This document shows positions 13,101 through 25,100 of a DNA stretch of 41,501 bases, piece by piece; within the stretch, counting starts at the first letter, position 1; every line of letters begins with the position of its first letter. The translations under genes were made by a program, and so were the position numbers. The stretch is taken from positions 52,044 through 93,544 of the forward strand of contig KN883442.1 in the NCBI GenBank assembly GCA_000934455.1, written 5' to 3'. The DNA is from Apostichopus parvimensis (taxonomy: Eukaryota; Echinodermata; Holothuroidea; Aspidochirotida; Stichopodidae). The notes under the pieces were generated by a model that was not told where the DNA came from, did not search any database, and worked only from the letters and a program-made list of their open reading frames with translations.

Positions 13101-16100
13101 CATTTTTTACATGTTCGCCCGTTATCTATTTCATGCTGTACTGAGCGTGATATATACATCATATATTACTCTAATTTGGTTGTGAGTTAGACATGACTGT
13201 ATGCCATCATAGGAAAAGGTCAAAGACTAAGTATGTTTCAAACTTTATGAAAAATTGCCATCTATGTGATGTATGTCAATGTTTTGCAACCGTTGTATTT
13301 TCTTGCCGTATGTCAATGTTCAACCGTTATTTTCCTATAGGATTCTAATGGGCCATTTTTTCAAAATTCAAGTAGGAAGTTGAAACTTTTTACTCTAGCT
13401 CTTTGCTTCAAATGAGTAATATTGAACATTACAGAACATTGGAAATATCAATTTTAGGGGTGGAAAACCTCTATGTTATCATTTCGTGTTGGTTTACTGT
13501 GTAATTGCCCATATAGGACCAGGTCACTTTCAACTTTTCAAGTCTCAAGTACTTAGAAATTTGTCCACTCCAGTTATGATCATATTAAATAACTTCTGAT
13601 TATTAATCAGTTTGATAAAAATAATGATCCTGCAAGTATATTAATTCTACAATGAAAGTCACACTCACAGAGACATATATTCAAGATCTGGAGGAAAAAG
13701 GGAATTGTTGATAAATATTGGAATACACACATGCATGGGTCAAATGGACTGTTTATCTTGAAGCTTTCTCACAGCATTCATTTTGTTTTGGTCTGGATGA
13801 GATGATATAAGTCATGCCCATCTGTTGCAGCTGTTTATGGTTTCATCTTGATAAATTTGTGGGTAATGGAGTTGGTTTTAACAGTCAATTACATGTACAA
13901 GGAAATTCAATAACTTTTGGCCTTTTCTAAGGCAGCCAAATTCCTTCTTTAAAATTTATAGCATATGAAGATAGTCTGGCGTGGAAGGGTGGATGAAATG
14001 ATTTAATGACTGTTCATCCACAAAATATATGAGCAAAGATTAGTTGAGGGGGGGGGGGGCGGGGAAGGAGATCTGGAAGCCAAATAAATGTGACCTTTTT
14101 GGATGTCTGTAACTTAATATTTAGGCAAGTCTGCTGCTGGGGAATTTTGTTATATATTCACAAGTATGCAGTTAACCTGTAAACTTTATCATTGACTAGA
14201 TAGATGACTTCTCTTGAAAAGAATTTTTTTTTTTTTTAAGTTTTGGGAAGGAAAGTTGTCATAAATTATTAAGTGTCCATAATATTTGATCTTTGAAGGT
14301 AAAAGAAGGAATATAGTGTTGATCAAAACAAGACCTAACCAACATCTAGTATTTATGTATACTTTGCCCTGCAACCTTTCTAGTGGATAAATTCATTCGT
14401 AAAACATGGGAATATGGGAAACTTAATGTGTGTTTTGCTCTGTTCGTCCGATGTGAATATCATATATATGCCTCGGTGAAACACCTCATGAATATGCAGA
14501 AAAGTTCTTTATGTGAGAAAGAATTCAGTTACAAAAAAATGAACCAGACAGGATGTTCCCACAGCAGTATGTTGTTATAGATCGCATTTCGTTTTGTTAA
14601 ATACTCTTTTCACTTCTTTCCCATGTTCACGAGTGGTGGTAGCTTAAATGATTGAAAATTTAACGAAGTTTCAGGAAGTTAAGATCGCCAGTGACAATGA
14701 TCCTAGATCCGACCATATCAGGTGGGTGTCATTATTGAGGAAATGCCCAATCAAGGAAAAGTTTGATAAACTCATCAGTAAACCCAGGTTTTTGAAATGT
14801 TCTAGAGCAAGCCCTAGGTCTAAAAGTTGTCTTTGTATTTTGGTTAGTTGGTTAATAGCAATGTCCAGTGGAAAAGAAGCAGTACCTCCCCCCCTCCCCC
14901 ACCCCAGCTGTGCAGTTAACACCTCGTGCAGCGTTGTTCTGCCATTTCATAATTGTCTTTTATTACATTTTTGTGGAACCAAAGTTAAATAAGTTAGACA
15001 AAGGTATATATTTAACTCTATAGTTAGGTGCAACCAAAACTGCAAAAGTTTTTTTCCACATAAATCTCTTATATCTATAGATCTATATATGTATATTTAT
15101 AGCATTGTGGAGAACGCAGGACCGCGTCCAGGAAGCAATAATTTGGCCAGGGACACAAAATCTTCAAATTACTTGCGTCGTCCGGCTGACTTTTCTTTTT
15201 TTTGAGAAAGATCAGAAAATGTTATGGGTTGAGATAATCTATGAATTTTATGGGAAGCCTACATCTCTGATACTGAAAAAGATTTTTCATCTCAGAGTAG
15301 GCCTACAGTATGCTTGTTCTCTCTGCATTGAGAGTCGCTAATGTAAAATGTGAAGTCATACCCCAGTAGTAGGTTTTTTCGTTGCAAACATTTTTGCGGT
15401 ACCTTTGACCACGTGCTTCAGTCATTATTATTTTTTTTTTGTGTGCATCATAATCATTCTTGTTCAAACTACTGTACTTCATGCATTTTCAAAAATAGCC
15501 ATCGAAGATATTTTTTAATCGACATTGCGTAAAGATATCCACATAGCACACATGCAACCCAACATAAACTCTAGCAACCAGCTAAGTCTGTAAAAAGCAC
15601 AAACTAGGGAGGGTTCAGTAATACTGTTTGTATCTTTGTACCTTTTCTAAGGGTAGCATTACAGTTCTGTTTGGAACAATGACTGATGTGATGTGTAGGT
15701 ATGTGTGTTTCTATAGAGCTAGCCTATGCATTTCATTAGTTACCATGGTTACTATCATGGATGCACCCTAGAGCTTGATAGCAGAGGATTCATCTTACCT
15801 TATGACCTTGGTGAGATTTTGACATTCAACTCAAACCCCATAGCCTTGGAATTATAGAAACTCCTCTTATGTTGATGTAACCGATAATCACAAACCAGTC
15901 TGCCATGAATGGATTCATTTACGACAGGGTGCTAAAATCGCAAAGTGTGACCTGCCTTTGGCGAACTTATGACATACCTGTCGGTTTAAAGTTTTGTTGG
16001 AAAACTGAGAAAATGGAGGAAAATTTTTTTTTTATTTTTAAGAATTGGTTGGCGAGGTCAAGTAGGGACTGGTTAACCCTCCGGCTACACTCGCTGCCCT

Positions 16101-19100
16101 AATGGTTTCAGTTTCTCTCAACCGGCTTTGTAATCGGATAACACACCCAGATGAAGGAAAGAAAAACCCTCCTGGAGTGCTGGCTAGGCAGCAGATGTCC
16201 TTATTTGTCCTTTGCTGGATAAACTTTTTGTTGATGAATGTCGTCTGGTCTAACGTTGCCATATGGATTTAGTGACTTTTGTGGTAGCTCATGTTGATAT
16301 AGATAGGGAACCGATAGAGAGAGATACAGATATAAATACAGTATGTGTGGGACAGATATCATCACACAGTATTTAGATTGAAAACATACAATACCCTTAC
16401 TAAGCTGTTCATTGAACTGCACTCGACAGTTTGAAATTTAAATAGGAGATATTTTAACCGATATTTTAACCGTTTGAATGAAGACATATGTTTCTAATGA
16501 CATGGTGAGGTAAAACCCAAGCCATGAAGAGACTTCAGCAGAGATGTTGATTTGTAGATTGTGACAAAAGTTTGCATCATAGGACTGAAGAAAAAAAATC
16601 GACTAATTCCCATGACAGTTGAGACAAAAATGCCGGTCATTGTTCTTTGTGGGTTGATGATATAACCTAATTACGATCTTTTGGCAAAGTTTTGAAGTTT
16701 GAAAGATTTAACTAAATTTAATTTAAATTATGTGAGTTAAGAAATTTCTGTGCAGATGTATGCACTTTCAACAGTTACAAGCTTTGTTGCCCTGGTTTCT
16801 TTGAAGGCTGTCTGGATTTACAGTTATGTCTATTATGCTATTACTATATCAGTCTGCAGGTGCCTTATGTGTTGAGGTGTTTGTACTTCCATCTTTGGTA
16901 CAGTACTAGCAACTAAGGCTTTCGCTGATGGTAATATTGAAATAATTACTGAAAAAATAGGGTTTCTGATTTTCTAACAAAGATGATAATGAACTGTATG
17001 TGAATCAGCCATTTCCATTTGCTACATATGGTATGCACTTTTAAACATTGAGAAAAGATAAAATTTGACAATATGAAGGCTAACTATAGTACCACAGTAG
17101 TTACTATACCAGCTGGTTGATATATATTGAGATACATACACCTATCTTTGGAGGTATGGCAATTTGGATTAGTTGACAAGTTATGTAGAATTTCTTGCAA
17201 CAGGTTTCTTACTTTCTATCATCGACAAGGAATTGCTTTCCAGGACTACGGGATTTAGTGTGAAACTAAATTGTCACAATTTTCCTCATAACTGCCGGCT
17301 GCAGCCACAGTCATTCAAACCTTTAAAAAAGAATTTATACCAAATTGAGTCTAATTTGCAACTGACCTGGGGATATCCAAGGGTTCAGTTAACAAAACCC
17401 TACCTCTCTTCCTGTAGTTACAACTGCAAGGTCATTTGTTGCTGGTAGCCTGGTTGAAGCAACTTTATCTGAAGTGGCTGACAGATGAATTGGGGTGAGG
17501 GGAGGAGGGGGGAACCAGCGGGAGCAGATTGCTGTGTGTACACAGTCCTGAGCCTGATCTCAGCTTAATGAGTCCAAGAAAAAGTCGGAAAATTGTGGTT
17601 TAATTTAAACAAGTGTTAAATGGTGTCCGGGTAGTCAAGAACAGCAGAAAACAGGGAAACCTAGAAAAAATTTTCAGTGTCTGAAATGAATAACTTGGAT
17701 ATACTTAGTGCATTTTTCAGTTTTTCCCTGCAATTCAAGTTTTCAAGAACATATGAAATAGTTCTGATTTGGAATGAAACTTCATTGAAACAGATTATGT
17801 TCAATTCTGTGGAACTTAAATTAAGTCTTTTTGTCATGTTGCAAGTCTTTAGAGTTTACCATCCTCTCTCCAAGTCATCACATTTTCAATGGTTATAAAG
17901 AAAAAATTACCCGTTGCAAATATTGCACTGGCCTTAAATCTCTTAATTTTGTCATTGTGCTAACTTGATAAGATTAAAAGGTTATTTTAAGTAATCAATT
18001 TCAAGTACCACTTCATTCCCTTAACATTTGAGTACCAAGAAATAGGGTACCACCAGAACAAATCCAAACTAAAACCCTAAAAGTGGGTTCTTTATAGCTT
18101 CCTGAAGTGATGTTTACAGTAGCTACTACTGTACGTAGTGGTTTATGGAGCTATGCCTAATTGCAAGTTGGCTAAGGATGGTAACTTCTCGGTAAATCAA
18201 TTTTCCATTACGTGATGCTTCGTTGCTTGGCTTTATTGTCCCATAAACGTATCCGGAATAACACAGTTAAAACTCCAGTAACTGAGTAAAAAAAAGTTTT
18301 GGTCCCAGGAATGTTTAACAATTTAACCAGACATCTATTCGGAAGTCATCCAAGGTTTACTGAATGTTATTATTCATCTTTAAGGAGCCACTCCAGTGTT
18401 AGATTTCTTGTTGAATAAAATATTTTCTTTCGTCGTTTCCCTCTTACAGACATGCAGAGGCTGTACTTCATCAAGGTGTATATGCAATGGAACAAAAGGA
18501 GACAGGGTAAGATTTAAATACTTCATCCTTCAGGAGAAGATTGAACATGTTACAGGCAGTTATGTAGGTTTGACAGAAAGCCAGTTGTCACAAGGAATGA
18601 GAAGCGGGGGGTGGGGGGGGGTGGGAATCATTGGGAGTTGAAAATCATCCTGAGAAGATTGAACATGTTACAGGCAGTTATGTGGGTTTGACTGAGAGCC
18701 AGTTGTCACAAGGAATGAAAAGCAGTGGGGAGGGGGGGGGGAATCACTGGGAGTTGAAAATTAAACGATGAGGAGTGAATAATATTAGCTAAGAGAGATG
18801 AATCTTATTGAAGCACCTCTGTACTGGATATGTTTCTTTGCTGACTTTTAAGAGCCTTTAATGTACAGAACAGTCAGCAAGTATATAGATATGACCAATA
18901 CATTTATGCTTAAAACATTTAACAAAACAATGAACTTCCCAAACTTTTAATATACCACTATGACTGTCCCTTGAATCAATTATCATCACATGACAAGTCT
19001 TTCTTGATAACCCTTATGAATTTGTTATCTTTACTATTTGGGCATACTTCCATGAGCAAGACCTGTGCAAGTATATTACATTTACATCAGGGGTGGGCAA

Positions 19101-22100
19101 CCTACGACCCGCGGGCCACATGCAGCCCGCCAGTGATTTTTTTGCGGCCCGTGAGATGTCTCAAGAAAAAGGAAAAACATCAATATATTTTACATCATCA
19201 CAAGAAATGAGCAAGCTGCTTAGAATTTATCGGCACTAATGATGCTGTCAGGTAGGCCTATTATCCCCATCAATGATCAATTGTACTGTATTGACATTAT
19301 GTTTTTGTGAATACAGATTAAGTACACACACCAATTGCTTGAAAGTCCTCGGAATCAAAGGTTTGAAATCAACAGCAGGTCGTTGGTTAGGTGCGGCCCA
19401 GTCAATTTTTCACTCCTATGATCTGGCCCTCTCATTCGAAAAGGTTGCCCACCCCTGATTTACATGATCATTCCTAGTGCTGTCTGTGTCAGAGAAGAAA
19501 TCGCTCAATAGTAGGTTGGAATTTGTGGACCATTGATGTGAAACTATAATCATTTGGACCCACACCCCCCCCCCCAACCAGCACTTCCATTGAATAGTAC
19601 TCAGACTTTATATCTCCATGAGGGATAAAGAAGCCAAAAAGAATAAGAATAACAACAAGACAACAACAACTATCAAGATTGATATTTGATACCAAAGGAA
19701 CAAAGTTGAAACTGAAAAGAAACAACAAACATTCATCAAATTAAACTTTTTCTTAACAGTCAAGAATTCATTTCCAGGCGACTTGAAATTCTTTTGTCTG
19801 GAAGTATTTGTTCCTGGATATGTGACAGATTATAGGTGACCCCTTGTTCTTTTAGATGATTTCGACTGCAACTTGAAGACTTTGTGGAAGCTTTAAAGAA
19901 AACAGCTGGGTCAAGAGGAGTAGGAGGGTGGTTGAAAAAAAGGGAAAGATAATGGCTTTCAAATAGGCTGCATTGGTCTAAGCTTTTCTGAGTATCCCCA
20001 CATGTCTGGGTAGCTAGTCATCAATCACTTCTGAAACAGAAATCTAAAGCAAAAAATCTCTAAAAAGAGAAGAAATATCGTCACGGGCACCTTGGTTGTT
20101 TCACATTCCTTAGATACTTACCTGTTTCAGGCCAGTTATGGTTCAAATAATTATGGGTGAGAAACTGTGAAATAATTTATGATTTGTAATAAAACTTTTT
20201 GGAATGGGATAGATGTTTTAAACAGTGTCTGTGTGGGAGGATGAAAAACTATCTGGACACTCCCCGACAATTTTTATAAAACAAAAGTAAGATTTTTTTC
20301 AAACTTTGGCCTCAAGGTCTGAGATCAGCTGCTGGGGATAAGGACAACAGGACTTACAGTTGGTTTGCTATGCAGTTTGGTGTTTTGATTGGGATTTTGC
20401 TAGTGTGTGGTATGGGGAGTACCTATGCAGCTCTTGGGGGAATTGATGGCAACAAACAGGTTGAAAAAACACCGGCAGAAAAAACAAGAAAATAGGGTCG
20501 ACAATTAGGTCATAGTCCGTCATTGATTTCTAATAATTCGGTCAACATTTCACATCTGGTTACAGATCTGAACGTTCTGGTAATAATTCCTTTTTCCATA
20601 TCATCACTAATTTTAATGGTTTGTCTGTCCAGATTGTGTTTAACTAGTGGTATCAGTTTCTGTACCCTAAAGGTTATCAGATCAGGGTTGATGACTTGGT
20701 TACAGTTGTTTTGGGATGTCATGACACAGGACAAGTTGAATGAGTAATTAAAACGCTTTTATTCAGGCTTTTCTGTGACAATAACTTGCATATAATCCCA
20801 GAGGCTAGTTTGATATTTTATGATAAAATTGAAAGCAATGGCTATTTTGGGAATCAAATGTCCAGATGTCTGGGCAATCTTAAGTTTCCTTTAACATATA
20901 ATTTGTCACAGTTATCATCTTGTTGAACATGCCCGATGGTCATTTAAAGCTTTATTGGTTCACTCAAAGTATTAACCATTTACTCTAGCAACATTTAAAG
21001 TCTCCCAGATTTACAGTTTGTCGACAAGTTTGTTTCATTTGCACACCTAGGAAGCTTTTCATTCATTCTTGATAATTGTACAGTTTTGTATCCATTCCTG
21101 TCCTCAACTTGAAGTTGAACCAGTGGCGGTCGCGGAGCTAAGGGTATTGGTCAGGGGGGGTGAGATTGGTCTGCAGGGGCGCTTTCAACACTATCTAAGC
21201 GGAGCGCCACCACAGGTTGGCGCAGAGCGTACAGAAATTTTCTGAGTAAAGATACTTCCTAGATCGCCGGAAATGGCCTTTCCGGGCAATAAAAAAGTCA
21301 ATAATCACGAATAAGTAAAAGTGGTAAAAAGCTGAAAAGGGCGCCAGCAGTCCAGTTGAGTCCGTCAGGGGGGGCATCCGCCCCCCCCCTGACTGTATGG
21401 ACGCTGAGTTGAACCTTAATGAATCAGTATAGTTCCTACAGATGATTGATTTACAAGGGTGAACAACATTTCAAATTTTATCTTAATAGTTTGATATTAT
21501 TGTTTAACTTATTCGGGGATCTTCTGGAGCGCATCTCAAAATTAAGTTGAATAACTGCAATTTAACCAGCTTTTGATGCAAAATTCGACCTGAATATGAG
21601 GTACATGAATGTTTTTATATAAATATAAATCAGGCCAGTAAGTAGTCTTGTATCACATCATCTTTATCCTCAGGGTATTTGGCTTGATAAGGAGATAATG
21701 GTCAATCAAGGTCAGTGACAAAAAAATCAGACCACTTGACCAAGGGGCAAATTCAGTAATTGAAACTCTGGGGATACCCACAAGTTCATTTCCAACAAAT
21801 GTGTGTGGTTTTTTTGATGAATGAAAATCTAAATTAGTTTCAATAAACTCTGCGGGTCATTCCTTCGTACCTTCCATGGGTGGTATAGTGTCTCGTACAT
21901 ACGTGGTATAGTGCTAGGTAGCCCTTGAGTCCTCGTACTTTGGGTGGTAATGGTATCCCATGTCACACAGGATACAATCGGTATTAATACATAAAATGGA
22001 GGGGACACCAGAGCTATTAAAGCGATGAAATTGAAATAAAGTGAGGTGTACTAATTGGGTTTATTAACTTTCTCAAGTCCTTAACTGCTGGATTGTGAAA

Positions 22101-25100
22101 CCTATGGGGAATGTAAATGACCCAGGTTGCCAAACAAAATTTCCTTTGCATCTGTGGTGATCTTTAATGGTTGTACATTATGATGGTCAGTTTGATCATG
22201 GAGCTATAAACAGACTCCATGGTTTGATCAAGATTTAAAATTAAATAGCTTGAGGTAAAATAGCCTCAGGTAATAACCCACAGGTAAAGAGGTAAGTATC
22301 TTGTGATGTAGTTCACCAGACCAGACCAGACCAAACCAATATTTTGTTTTCTTGCATTAATAATATAGTAGTTATTCACACACTATGAGACCATGCAGTT
22401 GTGACATTGAACTTTGTTGAATTATAAGCAAATTGCTGGTGAACATAGACCAACCTTAGTACACAAGTTGGGGATACCTGTTGTCCCAAGGGCAACCATT
22501 GAGCTCCTATCAAATCAGGGCTGGAAAGACCAATTCTCAGTCTTTAAAAAAAACAAGAAATTAAAAGAGCATTTTGTAAGGTCCCCCAATTGGAGTCTGA
22601 ATGTTTCTGGGTACATCAAGGCCTCACTGCTGGAATAATGTTAAATTAACAAATTTCCTTCCAGTTTCAAAGTTGTCTGTTATATAGAAAGGGTTGAATC
22701 AAGGTTCAGCTGTTTAGCATAGAATGATTCAACGCCTCTTCCATTCACTTTGGGTCTTGTTGACAAATTCTGGAAGTGTGGGAATTATTCTTGTCTGACT
22801 GTAAAATGTGACTCCTCAAGTCCTTACTGAATTGTAGATATTTGTACTGCACACAGTCAGATGTAATTACCATCCTGGGAATGCATACACCACCCTAACC
22901 TCAACTGGTATTTGACTCATATTGATTTCAGGTGAAAGAATGACTATACTGTACATGTATGTTTAAATATCAAGTGACATGTCATTCATTGCAGGTTTTA
23001 TAATATAGGGGGTGGATGTGAGGTCACATGGATCATGTAGTGAACAAGAATGAAATGATCTTCCAGATGTCTACTTGTTGATTGCTATAAAGCATAAAGG
23101 TGCAACTCAGGAGTTGTTTTCAGTTAAAGGGTAAAATACAGATCTAGGAGGCTATATTAGACTACTGTACAGGTATATTTAAGTACAGACATTTGCATGC
23201 TACCGTTATATGACTAGATTAATAGATTGGGCTTCAGGAGTTACTTTCACACAGTGGCTTGTTCTTGTTGTAGTTCAGTGTTCTGAAACAACGTCAATGT
23301 ATTATTTATCCAATATTGAAAGAGAAGAAGAAGAACGTACATAAACAATCTCCGTGTAGTAATTGTTTAGTCAATGGGAGAGGTACAGTAGGGTTCTCCA
23401 CTGGCACATGGGTTATCACCTATTGTGACAATTGACAGATGATAACTGTTTCTAATTAGTAATTAGCTTTAATATTATATCTGAGAAAGTGTCATAGTAA
23501 TCAGGTGAAAAGGTATCCAAACATTCAACATGTTTGGTGAGTTGAACTTCATTCCCTCCAAACTCCTTTAAAGGAACAATTACGAATAAATTTGTTAGGG
23601 GCAGGATTATGAGGTAGGTTTGCATGTAGATGTACTAATAAAGTATATGGTATGCGCCTGTATCATTGTTAGTGTACAGTAGCTAGGTACTTGGTGTATC
23701 TGCACTTTGCCTCTTTCATGAGTTCAATTGTATGGTAGAGATTGGCTACAGATCACTTTGAAAGTTGACTCCTATTTACATGATAAAAACTTGAACTCTT
23801 TCTGTTCACTTCTCTAAGCTCATAAATATTCATTGACATATCTTTGAGTACAATTAAATCAGTATGTTGACAATTGTCTGTGTTTTCTTGATATTTAAGA
23901 ACCTGTTGATGAAATGTTTCTTGCCTCTTGGTACCACCAGACATCTCATTTTCTAAGGGTCACAATTAAGGTCTGCATCCACCTGTTGTTAGTGGATGTT
24001 ATCAAAAGAGATTACATGATTGACTAAATGTAATTTGAAACAGTGCAGGGTAATTACTGATTTAGAGGCAATACTGTTCTTATCATTCAATTTCATCCCT
24101 GTATAAATGTTTCATTCCCAGCACACTGATACCAACGATCAATCAGGGCCATTAGTAGTTGTAATGCATACATAAGTGTACAGTTGTGGATGTAACAAAA
24201 CTAAACCAAATGTAAAATGATCTTTTTGGCACAATTTTCTGCACAAAAAAAACAGCTCAGCTCAGCTAGGACTCCTGTGGTGATCGGTTGTGGGCTTTGG
24301 TTTTCATCACAGAGGACTAAGTACTTAAGAAGTGTTTGTGATTTGACACAATCCTTGTTAAAAAATATGAGCAACTGAACTTGATCATGCCACTCAAACA
24401 CTTAGGTTGCGTTTATGTTACGGATCAGACCCTGGTCTCTGTGTTCAGCATAAAAACAAAAATTAATTGATTTTGAACATCCTAGCCTTTACATCAGTCG
24501 CCTTCGCCCTCACTATCAGACAAATACACGAGCATGGAAGTTAAGGTTTAAATACTAAAAGAATAGCCGGTAAACCATAATCCGTGCGATATGAAGCGTT
24601 GCTATGGATATAAACCTACTATTGTAACAAAGTCCGCACATTACCAACAAGAATGGAAAGGTTAAGATCGCTGATGATCCAAGCTGCGTTCATATAATTA
24701 TAAATTCAACACCCGAGCATGGGATCTGATCATCCCTCGATCCCAGTCTGTGGCGGGATTCAATCAAGAGATCTGATCTGTCATTACCCGACAAATCGAA
24801 CCACCATGCCAGAGGGTTTCAACACCGTACTTGGGTCTAATGTAAACAGGCCCTAACTGAAGATACCCATAAACTTTTGTTAACTTGAAAGACTCCCAGT
24901 AGTTGTCACTTTGGATTTTGATGTAAGTTATATGTTAAAGAGTTTTTCTTTACCCTGGGTGAGGGGGCTATAAATTTGGAGACTCTGTGTTTTCCAAATT
25001 GGAGCAAGTGTCATCAGTCTGAGGGGAGACTTAAATTTGAAACTAATCAAGCAGCTCTTAAAAGTGTTAGATTAGATAGAGCCAGAAGTCAGCTTTCATT

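Larger units (their letters stand above)
3051..18449 (+). other. Intron 2 (15.4 kb)
   Basis: Between the lead exon and the 7S exon. 3051-8320: C/T-rich tracts (for example 3461-3530), G-runs (6760-6800, 6901-6910, G18 at 7398-7415) and otherwise nothing I recognise. 8319-13515 holds the possible TTAA element, SINE, pyrimidine tract, minisatellite and foldback listed separately. 13516-18449 is AT-rich with one G-run (14048-14063) and no recognisable element or ORF of interest. All ORFs here are short and lack coding character. Confidence 0.8.

Noticed and set aside
14648..14992. 114-codon + strand ORF in intron 2
   Set aside because: An ORF is open on the opposite strand too; no domain, no splice context, and it includes a C-run.
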